Source: an uncultured Arenimonas sp. (GTDB lineage: Bacteria > Pseudomonadota > Gammaproteobacteria > Xanthomonadales > Xanthomonadaceae). From it: a stretch of 12,118 nt of DNA. The notes below the pieces were generated by a model that had not been told where the DNA came from, did no database searches, and worked only from the letters and a program-made list of their open reading frames with translations. Positions 1 through 5,802 of the stretch are shown here, piece by piece. Every line of letters starts with the position of its first letter. Position 1 is the first letter of the stretch. The translations under genes and the position numbers were made by a program. The stretch is taken from assembly GCA_946480565.1 (NCBI GenBank), contig CAMLKR010000059.1:1-12118 (forward strand). The letters run 5' to 3'.

Positions 1-4
1 CCGG

Positions 5-29
5 TATATTACGCGCAGCCGACCAGGAG
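5..29 (+). promoter_or_regulatory. Possible -10 box and ribosome binding site of the DUF3667 gene
   Basis: TATATT at 5-10 matches the -10 consensus at five of six positions and would start transcription near 17. The -35 region lies outside the window. AGGAG at 25-29, six bases before the ATG at 36, is a clear Shine-Dalgarno sequence and fixes that start. The ribosome binding site is solid; the promoter is only plausible. Confidence 0.5.
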
Positions 30-35
30 CCCCGC

Positions 36-1220
36 ATGTCCGCCCCGGAACCCGTCCCCGCCGCCGAACCGGCGCCGTCGCGCCGCTGCCAGAACTGCGG
101 CGAAGTCCTGCTGGGCGAGCACTGCTACGCCTGCGGGCAGCCGACCAAGGGCCTGGTGCGGCACTTCAGCAGCATCATCGGCGACTTCATGGACTCGGTG
201 TTCGAGCTCGACTCGCGCATCCTGCGCACGCTGGGTCCGCTGCTGTTCAAGCCCGGCTACCTGAGCGAGGAGTATTTCGCCGGCCGCCGCGTGCGCTACG
301 TCAGCCCGGTGCGGCTGTTCGTTTTCCTGAGCATCTTTGCCTTCTTCGCCGCCCAGCTCAGTTTCGACATCAGCGCCGACCAGCCCGATACGGCCGAGGC
401 AAAGGCGGAGGAGCAGGCCGACCAGGCCCGCACGCGCGGCCTGCGCACCGCGATCACCGCGGTCGAGGTCGAGCGGATCCGCGACGAGGCGCTGGCGGAG
501 ATCCGGAAGGCGCGCGCCGAATCGCCCGACGTGCCCGGCGTGGGCATCGGCCTGGACGTCGCCGAGAAGAGCATCATCGCCGAGGCGGCCAGGCGCCTTC
601 GCGAGATCGAGGAAAGCGAGCGCACCGGCAAGCCGCTGGCGATCGCCGAGGACGACGACGGCAAGATCAGTTTCAACGGCACGCCCTGGGACGCGAAGAC
701 CAATCCGCTGGAGATCAGCTGGTTCTCCGAGGGCATGAACCGCAAGCTCAACGAACGCATCGGCCGCGCCGAGGGCAACATCGAGCGCATCCAGAAGGAC
801 CCGAACCTGCTCAAGGACGCCTTCCTGTCCACGGTGCCGACCACCTTGTTCGTGGTGCTGCCGCTGTTCGCGCTGCTGCTGAAGATCGCCTACGTGTTCA
901 AGCGGCGCCTGTACATGGAACACCTCATCGTCGCCCTGCACAGCCACAGCTTCCTGTGCGCATCGCTGCTGCTGGTGCTGCTGCTGGACGCGTTGGCGAC
1001 CTGGACCGAGGGCGCGGCCTGGATCTCGCGTCCGCTGGGCTGGCTCGAGATCGCCCTGATCGCCTGGATGCCGGTCTACCTGCTGCTGATGCAGAAGCGG
1101 GTCTACCGCCAGGGCTGGATCATGACCACGATCAAGTACAGCGTGCTGGGCTACTGCTACATCGTGCTGCTGTCGCTCGGCGCCGCCGCCGCGCTGATGA
1201 TCAACCTGGTGTCGATCTGA
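36..1220 (+). CDS. DUF3667 family zinc-ribbon membrane protein
   Basis: The protein has 394 residues. It opens with a short Pro/Ala-rich tail and a zinc-ribbon-like knuckle with two CxxC pairs (C18, C21, C30, C33). The family-type stretch KPGYLSEEYFAGRRVRYVSP (about 72-91) follows and leads into membrane segment 1 (about 92-108). A charged, probably helical insert fills about 112-262. Four more hydrophobic segments follow at about 266-287, 296-320, 334-352 and 368-391. The cysteines and the KPG..EY..GRR.RYV.P motif are typical of DUF3667, whose function is unknown to me. The ATG at 36 has AGGAG six bases upstream. A DUF4286 gene follows five bases after the stop, so the two are probably cotranscribed. 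The long linker between segments 1 and 2 is the unusual part. Family assignment is confident; function is unassigned. Confidence 0.88.
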   Translation: MSAPEPVPAAEPAPSRRCQNCGEVLLGEHCYACGQPTKGLVRHFSSIIGDFMDSVFELDSRILRTLGPLLFKPGYLSEEYFAGRRVRYVSPVRLFVFLSIFAFFAAQLSFDISADQPDTAEAKAEEQADQARTRGLRTAITAVEVERIRDEALAEIRKARAESPDVPGVGIGLDVAEKSIIAEAARRLREIEESERTGKPLAIAEDDDGKISFNGTPWDAKTNPLEISWFSEGMNRKLNERIGRAEGNIERIQKDPNLLKDAFLSTVPTTLFVVLPLFALLLKIAYVFKRRLYMEHLIVALHSHSFLCASLLLVLLLDALATWTEGAAWISRPLGWLEIALIAWMPVYLLLMQKRVYRQGWIMTTIKYSVLGYCYIVLLSLGAAAALMINLVSI

Positions 1221-1225
1221 ACGCC

Positions 1226-1534
1226 GTGCTCTACGAGGTGACGCTGCGGGTGGACGCGGCGATCACCGCCGACTACCGCGCCTGGCTGGACCACCACGTG
1301 CGGCAGATGCTGGCGCTGCCCGGCTTCCTGGACGCGCGGGTGTCGCGGGTGGACGAGCCGGCGCCGGGCGCGGGTGAGGTGGTGTTCTGCTGCCACTACC
1401 GGCTGCGCGACGCCGCGGCACTGGACGACTACCTGCGCGAGCATGCGGCCCGGATGCGCGCCGACGGCGTCGCCCGCTTTGGCGACCGGTTCAGCGCCTC
1501 GCGGCGCGTGCTCGCGGTGCTGGGCGACTACTGA
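1226..1534 (+). CDS. DUF4286 family small protein
   Basis: I start this 102-residue protein at GTG 1226, five bases after the DUF3667 stop. The frame stays open further upstream, but that part lies inside the previous gene and is only its shadow. From this GTG the product reads MLYEVTLRVD, then DYRAWLDHHVRQMLALPGF, the expected opening of DUF4286 proteins (about 100 residues, ferredoxin-like fold expected). Later family-like parts are HYRLRDAAALDDYLREHA (about 53-70) and the closing SASRRVLAVL. No Shine-Dalgarno sequence is visible, so translation is probably coupled to the upstream gene. There is no signal peptide or membrane segment, so it is probably cytoplasmic. Its 3' end overlaps the convergent DUF3106 gene by seven bases. 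The biochemical role is unknown. Confidence 0.82.
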   Translation: MLYEVTLRVDAAITADYRAWLDHHVRQMLALPGFLDARVSRVDEPAPGAGEVVFCCHYRLRDAAALDDYLREHAARMRADGVARFGDRFSASRRVLAVLGDY

Positions 1535-2190
1535 CCCAACCGTTGCCTTATCAGCGCAGCGCGCCCTTCCGCCGGCGAATCCAGCAGCTCGCGGCGCAGG
1601 CGCTCGCGTTCGCTGGCGGGCAGCCGGCGCGCCAGCAGCGCCAGGTCGGCGCGCGCCTCGGGGCCGAGCTCGCGCAGCATCGCCAGCAGGTCCGCGCGCT
1701 GGCCTTCCGGGGTATAGGCGAACAGCGGCCGCAGCCGCGCGAAATCGCCGCCCAGGTCCGGGCCCAGCCACCAATCCTGGCGCTGGTCCGGCGGCAGCGC
1801 CTCGAAGGCCTCGCGCAGCGCGCGCTGCTGCTCCGGGGACAGCGCCTGGACCCGCGCCGCGGCGGCGCGCACCCGCTCGCGCTCCGAAAGCGACAGCGCT
1901 TCCCAGGCCGCGAACGCGCCGCGCCGGCGCGCCCTTTCGGCCGGCGGCAACGCATCCCAAACCTGCATGCGCTGCAGGAACCCGCTCTGCTGCGCTGGCG
2001 ACAGCGCCAGCCAATGGCGGGCGTTGGCCTGCAGGCGCTGGCGGGTTTCCGCATCCAGGGCCGGCCAGGCGCCGGCCAGGGGCGCCAGCAGCCGGCGCTC
2101 GGCCGGTGCCAGGGTCTGGAAGGCGACCGCCGGCAGGGCCGCCAGGGCCAACAGCAGGCCTGCGAGCCAGGGGCGCGGGTCACGGCGCAT
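1528..2190 (-). CDS. Exported DUF3106 repeat protein
   Basis: The protein has 220 residues. It begins with a signal peptide: a basic start (MRRDPRP), a hydrophobic core (about 8-20) and an AVA cleavage site after A23. The mature part is Arg/Ala/Leu-rich and built from a repeated unit of the form L-(S/P)-P-x-(E/Q)-(Q/R), often preceded by W. The unit begins at residues 27, 45, 63, 81, 99, 117 and 132, an exact 18-residue step except the last. This fits DUF3106, a family of secreted helical proteins without known activity. The ATG overlaps the end of the upstream sigma-like gene by 11 bases, so the two are a coupled operon. In betaproteobacteria, as I recall, DUF3106 genes sit in sigma factor-DUF3619-DUF3106 operons. 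That supports an envelope role, but the role is inferred. Confidence 0.82.
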   Translation of the reverse strand: MRRDPRPWLAGLLLALAALPAVAFQTLAPAERRLLAPLAGAWPALDAETRQRLQANARHWLALSPAQQSGFLQRMQVWDALPPAERARRRGAFAAWEALSLSERERVRAAAARVQALSPEQQRALREAFEALPPDQRQDWWLGPDLGGDFARLRPLFAYTPEGQRADLLAMLRELGPEARADLALLARRLPASERERLRRELLDSPAEGRAALIRQRLGQ

Positions 2191-3088
2191 CGGCGGCCTC
2201 CGCGGCGGGGGTGGGCAGGGTCTCGGTATCGGGAGGCGGCACCGGTTCCGGCAGCGGGTCGGCCTGGCCGGAGGCCACCCAGCTCAGCAGGGCCAGCTCG
2301 GCAGCCAGCGCTTCGTCGGCGGGCGCGGCCAGCAGGGCGAAGTCGGGGTGGGTCACCGGATCGGGCTGGGCAGGGGCGGCCGGCACCGATTCGGCAGGCA
2401 GCGCCTGCGTCCCGTCGCCGGCCTCCGGCGCGGGCCGCGGCAGCAGCCAGGTCGCCGCGAAGGCCAGGGCCAGCAGCCCCAGCACCGCCCACAGCAGGCG
2501 GCGCGGCCAGGGGCTGCCGGGTTCGGCCACCGGTGCCGGCGGCGGATCCGGCTGGTCCTGCAGCACCCGGGTGCGCAAGGCGGCCAGCGAGGCGATGCGC
2601 TCGTCGGTGAGCGTCTTAACCTGGCGGTGCAGCCGCTCGCGCAGCACGCCCAGCGCGGCATAGCTGACGCCGCCCTCGCCCAGCTGCTGCAGCGCCCGCT
2701 GCAGGGCGAACCGGTAGGTCGGCTCGCTGACGCCCAGGACCTGGGCCGCATGCGGGAAATCCAGGCCGGCGACGATGCGCAGCAACAGGGCGGCACGCGG
2801 CCCGCTGCCCAGGGCCCCGAGTTCCGGCACCTGGCTGCCGCCCTCGGACAGCTCCGCCTGGGCCATCAGCAGGGCCCAGAAGGCGGCCGGCCAGGCCGAC
2901 AGCGGGCTGGCCGCGGACATCCCGCGGAAGGCCCGCATGGCGCGCGCCACGGCGGCTTCCGCCCGGTCGGTGTCGCCGCACTGCACCTCGGCGAAAACGA
3001 AGGCGCGGCGCTCGATGCCGCGCAGGAAGGCGGAGAGCGCGGAGGATACGGGGGCGGGGGCGGCGGGAAGCGGGGGGGGCGAAGTCAC
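2180..3088 (-). CDS. Sigma-70-like protein fused to a membrane-anchored DUF3619-like tail
   Basis: From GTG 3088 the protein has 302 residues. Residues about 15-80 weakly resemble sigma region 2 (GD..RAE..VA.AM..F, then AWPAAFW) and lack the usual conserved -10-recognition residues. Residues 98-136 look like a region 4 helix-turn-helix: RAALLLRIVAGLDFPHAAQV, then LGVSE and an RALQQL end. A charged linker (152-175) leads to one membrane helix (about 196-216). A Pro/Ala-rich, probably periplasmic tail follows with DFALLA (249-254) and a helix ending LLSWVA (267-272), a pattern like DUF3619. The frame is open upstream to 3244, but that stretch reads as intergenic. The GTG start is supported by a -10 box exactly seven bases before it. 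Genome databases would probably label it an RNA polymerase sigma factor. Whether it still binds RNA polymerase is uncertain. Confidence 0.75.
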   Translation of the reverse strand: MTSPPPLPAAPAPVSSALSAFLRGIERRAFVFAEVQCGDTDRAEAAVARAMRAFRGMSAASPLSAWPAAFWALLMAQAELSEGGSQVPELGALGSGPRAALLLRIVAGLDFPHAAQVLGVSEPTYRFALQRALQQLGEGGVSYAALGVLRERLHRQVKTLTDERIASLAALRTRVLQDQPDPPPAPVAEPGSPWPRRLLWAVLGLLALAFAATWLLPRPAPEAGDGTQALPAESVPAAPAQPDPVTHPDFALLAAPADEALAAELALLSWVASGQADPLPEPVPPPDTETLPTPAAEAADAP

Positions 3089-3093
3089 GCGCC

Positions 3094-3124
3094 ATTCTAG
3101 CCAGCCCGCAGGGGCGAACGCCCC
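3094..3124 (-). promoter_or_regulatory. Leaderless-type promoter of the sigma-like gene, with palindrome
   Basis: On the minus strand TAGAAT (plus 3094-3099) ends with five bases between it and the GTG at 3088. A start site about seven bases downstream of the box therefore falls on the GTG itself, giving a leaderless message. No Shine-Dalgarno sequence is present. A perfect inverted repeat, GGGGCG-AA-CGCCCC (3111-3124), covers the expected -35 position and could be an operator. The -35 itself is not recognisable. The promoter call is inferred from spacing. Confidence 0.45.
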
Positions 3125-3374
3125 GGTTGACAGTGCGAAAAAGCTTGCTCCGCCAAGCCGGACGCGGCTTCCGGCGTGAAACGTTGTGCACAGCGCCAGA
3201 ACCGCGGGTGAAGTCCTGCCGGCGACCCACGTGAAGGCCGCCATGACTGAATTGTGATGAACGCAAGCCGCTGATTTACAAGGACTATGACGCCTTGGTT
3301 AAAAAATCGCCAACCCGGCTGAGGGGCCGTGGGCACGGGGGGTGCGCAAGGCTGCCCGAAGGCCCTTCCACAGA

Positions 3375-3399
3375 CTTATCCACAATCCGTGTGGATAAG
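3375..3399. promoter_or_regulatory. Inverted pair of perfect DnaA boxes
   Basis: TTATCCACA at 3376-3384 and its reverse complement TGTGGATAA at 3390-3398 are both exact matches to the high-affinity DnaA box. With the flanking C and G they form a perfect 10-bp inverted repeat around the loop ATCCG. Weaker lookalikes lie nearby: TTCCACAGA at about 3366, CCATCCACA at about 3471, and TGTGAACAG at about 3413. The site is some 115-140 bases upstream of the priA start, so DnaA may influence priA or the divergent gene. The same hairpin followed by GGCTTTTCGGTTTT also resembles a plus-strand terminator. Confidence 0.6.
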
Positions 3400-3478
3400 G
3401 GCTTTTCGGTTTTGTGAACAGTGGCTTAGCCAGCATTCGTGACGTGGTTGGCAGCAATGACGCGCAAGTCCATCCACA

Positions 3479-3506
3479 GGCCCCGCGGGGCCGCACAGGC
3501 TAGACT
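3479..3506 (+). promoter_or_regulatory. Possible leaderless promoter of priA, with palindrome
   Basis: TAGACT at 3501-3506 is followed by seven bases and then the priA ATG at 3514, so a transcript starting at normal distance would begin at the ATG. No Shine-Dalgarno sequence is seen. Just upstream, GGCCCCGCGGGGCC (3479-3492) is a perfect 14-bp palindrome in the spacer/-35 area and may bind a regulator. No good -35 is visible. This mirrors the layout at the divergent sigma-like gene. Confidence 0.4.
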
Positions 3507-3513
3507 TGTCGCC

Positions 3514-5706
3514 ATGCCCGTCGCTCCCGAACCCGTGCTGCGCGTCGCCCTGCCGGTGCCGCTGCCGCGCCTGTTCGACTACCGCCCTCCCGACGGCCAA
3601 ACGGCCGGACCGGACTGGATCGGCTGCCGGGTGCGGGTGCCGTTCGGACGCGGCACCGGCGAACAGGTCGGCGTCGTCGTCGCCGTCGGCCCGCCAGAAG
3701 CCGACCCCGAAGCCCTGAAGCCGGCCCTGGCCCGGCTGGACGCGGAGCCCCTGCTCGCCGGCGAGCTGCTCGAAACCCTGCGCTGGGCGGCCGGCTACTA
3801 CCACGCGCCCTTGGGCGAGGTCATGGCCACGGCCCTGCCGGCGACGCTCCGCGCCGGCCAGCCGCTGCCGGAAACCGCGCGCCATGGCTGGAGGGCTACG
3901 GACGCCGGGCGCCAGGCCGCCGCCGCGCCCGGCCGCGATGGCAGGCCAAGGCGGCTGCTGCTGCGCCTGTGCGAACGCCCCCTGGGGGAGGACCGGCTGG
4001 ACCAGGAAGACCCCGACTGGCGGGCTTGCGCCCGCAGCCTGGCCCAGCGGGGCCTGGCCGAACGGGTGGTCTTCGCCGGCGCGCCGGAGCCCGCCCCCAC
4101 CACGGACGCTCCGGTGCTGATGCCGGGCCAGGCCGACGCCCTGGCGGCGCTGCGCGCCGGCACCGGCTTCCGGGCCCTGCTGCTCGAAGGCGTCACCGGC
4201 AGCGGCAAGACCGAGGTTTACCTGCAGGCGATCACCGACACCCTGGCGGCCGGCCGCCAGGCCCTGGTCCTGGTGCCCGAGATTGGCCTGACGCCGCAGA
4301 CCCTGGCCCGCTTCCGCCGCCGCCTGGGCGTACCGGTGCTGGCCTACCATTCCGGCCTGGCCGACGGCGAACGCGCCCGCGCCTGGACCGCGATGGCGCG
4401 CGGTGAGGGCCGGGTCCTGGTCGGCACGCGGTCGGCGGTGTTCTGCCCCCTGCCGGAGGCCGGGCTGGTCGTGGTGGACGAAGAACACGACGGCTCCTAC
4501 AAGCAGCAGGACGGCATCCGCTACCACGCCCGCGACCTGGCCGTGATACGCGCCAGCCGGCTCGGCGTGCCGGTGCTGCTGGGCAGCGCCACCCCGTCGC
4601 TGGAATCGCTGCACAACGCCCTCCAGGGCCGCTACCGCCACCTGCGGCTGGCGCAGCGCGCGGGCAAGGCGAAACCGCCTTCGGTGCGCGTGCTCGACGT
4701 GCGCAAGCGGCCTTTGCGCGACGGCCTGTCGGAGGACCTGCTGGCGGCGGTCGGCGCATGCCTCGCGCGCGGCGAACAGGCCCTGGTGTTCAAGAACCGC
4801 CGCGGTTACGCCCCGGTGCTGATCTGCCACGACTGCGGCTGGAGCGCGCACTGCAAACGCTGCGACGCGGCGATGACCGTGCACACCGGCGGTCGCCGCC
4901 TGGTCTGCCACCACTGCGGTGCGCGCGCCACGCCGCCCAACGCCTGCCCGGACTGCGCCAGCCTGGCGCTGATGCCCCAGGGCGCCGGCACCGAGCGCAT
5001 CGAACAGGCGCTGGCCGAACGTTTTCCCGACGCCCTGCGGGTGCGCGTGGACCGCGAGACCACCCGTCACCGCGACGCCATCGGGAAGATCCTGGCCGAC
5101 TTCGGCGAACAATCCGGAATCCTGGTCGGCACGCAGATGCTCGCGAAAGGCCACGACCTGCCGCGGCTGACGCTGGTGGCGGTGGTGGGCATCGACGAAG
5201 GCCTGTTCAGCGCCGACTTCCGCGCCGGCGAAAAACTCGCCCAGCTGCTAATCCAGGTCGCCGGCCGCGCCGGTCGCGCCGAACTGCCGGGCGAGGTGCT
5301 GCTGCAGACACACCACCCCGACCATCCGATGCTCAACACCCTGCTCGCCGGCGGTTATCCCGCGGTGGCGGCGCTGCAGCTGGCCGAACGCGAGGCGGCG
5401 CAGTTCCCGCCCTACGCGCACCTGGCGCTGCTGCGCGCGGAGGCGGGCACCGAGGCCGAGATGCAGGGCTTCCTGCGCCAGGCCCGCGAGCAGTTCGAAG
5501 CCCACGAAGGCGTCTGGCTCAACGGGCCGATGCCGGCGCCAATGGCGCGCCGCGCCGGCATGGCGCGCGGCCAGCTGCTGCTCGGCGCCGGCCAGCGCGC
5601 GCCGCTGCACGCGGCGCTGAACGGCTGGCTGCCCCGGCTGCACGCGCTGAAGTCCGCGCGCCGCGTGCGCTGGTCGCTGGACGTGGATCCCACCGACCTC
5701 TACTGA
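3514..5706 (+). CDS. priA: Primosomal replication restart helicase PriA
   Basis: PriA is a 3'-to-5' superfamily 2 DNA helicase that recognises stalled forks and D-loops and reloads the replicative helicase. The 730 residues match the family length. The N-terminal 3'-DNA-binding domain is at about 8-110 (VALPVPLPRLFDYRPP near the start). Walker A is GVTGSGKTE (226-234), the Walker B box is DEEH (322-325) and motif III is GSAT (357-360). Eight cysteines that bind two zinc ions lie in CxxC pairs at 438/441, 447/450, 465/468 and 478/481. GTQMLAKGHD (539-548) and QVAGRAGR (581-588) complete the helicase core. An upstream in-frame ATG at 3439 would add 25 residues with no family character, so I start at 3514. 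All catalytic parts are intact. ndh follows after 96 bases, possibly on the same transcript. Confidence 0.96.
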   Translation: MPVAPEPVLRVALPVPLPRLFDYRPPDGQTAGPDWIGCRVRVPFGRGTGEQVGVVVAVGPPEADPEALKPALARLDAEPLLAGELLETLRWAAGYYHAPLGEVMATALPATLRAGQPLPETARHGWRATDAGRQAAAAPGRDGRPRRLLLRLCERPLGEDRLDQEDPDWRACARSLAQRGLAERVVFAGAPEPAPTTDAPVLMPGQADALAALRAGTGFRALLLEGVTGSGKTEVYLQAITDTLAAGRQALVLVPEIGLTPQTLARFRRRLGVPVLAYHSGLADGERARAWTAMARGEGRVLVGTRSAVFCPLPEAGLVVVDEEHDGSYKQQDGIRYHARDLAVIRASRLGVPVLLGSATPSLESLHNALQGRYRHLRLAQRAGKAKPPSVRVLDVRKRPLRDGLSEDLLAAVGACLARGEQALVFKNRRGYAPVLICHDCGWSAHCKRCDAAMTVHTGGRRLVCHHCGARATPPNACPDCASLALMPQGAGTERIEQALAERFPDALRVRVDRETTRHRDAIGKILADFGEQSGILVGTQMLAKGHDLPRLTLVAVVGIDEGLFSADFRAGEKLAQLLIQVAGRAGRAELPGEVLLQTHHPDHPMLNTLLAGGYPAVAALQLAEREAAQFPPYAHLALLRAEAGTEAEMQGFLRQAREQFEAHEGVWLNGPMPAPMARRAGMARGQLLLGAGQRAPLHAALNGWLPRLHALKSARRVRWSLDVDPTDLY

Positions 5707-5723
5707 AGGCAGGAGGCAGCGAT

Positions 5724-5796
5724 TAGCAGTTAGGGGTTGGTGGAAGCGGATATCGCGCGGAACCCACCAACTCCTAACTCCTATCCACTAACTCCT
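5724..5796. repeat. Intergenic inverted repeat with AACTCCT heptamers
   Basis: Between priA and ndh, 5724-5743 pairs with 5764-5783 over 20 positions, with one C/C mismatch and one G/T wobble, around a 20-base loop. The right arm contains AACTCCT at 5769-5775 and 5776-5782, and a third copy lies at 5790-5796, seven bases from the ndh ATG. The sequence is less GC-rich than its neighbours and non-coding in appearance. It could be a dispersed intergenic repeat or a structured RNA leader. One window cannot show whether it recurs in the genome. Confidence 0.7.
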
Positions 5797-5802
5797 ACAA
5801 AC

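Larger units (their letters stand above)
3089..3513. other. 425-bp divergent intergenic region (sigma-like gene / priA)
   Basis: I find no convincing gene here: the open frames have no recognisable product or ribosome binding site. The region is less GC-rich than its surroundings, notably around 3240-3310 (TTAAAAAA at 3299-3306) and 3375-3420. It contains small inverted repeats (3111-3124; AAGCCG/CGGCTT at 3155-3170), the DnaA-box palindrome at 3375-3399, a 14-bp palindrome at 3479-3492 and promoter-like boxes at both ends. It is best read as a shared control region. Confidence 0.7.

Noticed and set aside
9..947. Long minus-strand open frame opposite the DUF3667 gene
   Set aside because: It is a high-GC antisense shadow with skewed composition and no family features; the plus-strand frame has family motifs and a ribosome binding site.
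3126..3131. TTGACA, a perfect -35 hexamer on the plus strand
   Set aside because: No -10-like hexamer lies 15-19 bases downstream and no plus-strand gene follows nearby.
3097..3496. Short minus-strand frames within the divergent intergenic region
   Set aside because: No ribosome binding site, no recognisable domain, and they overlap the promoter-like elements and the DnaA palindrome.
3089..3513. Chromosomal replication origin
   Set aside because: Two perfect DnaA boxes are suggestive, but there is no dnaA, dnaN or rpmH nearby and no clear AT-rich unwinding repeats.
3439..5154. Long minus-strand and extended plus-strand frames over priA
   Set aside because: The minus frame is a Gly/Ala/Arg/Gln-rich shadow of priA, and the N-terminal extension of priA from 3439 lacks family similarity.
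5737..5802. Upstream GTG start extending ndh by 22 residues
   Set aside because: The extra residues are translated from the intergenic inverted repeat, while ATG 5803 gives the standard N-terminus just before the FAD motif.
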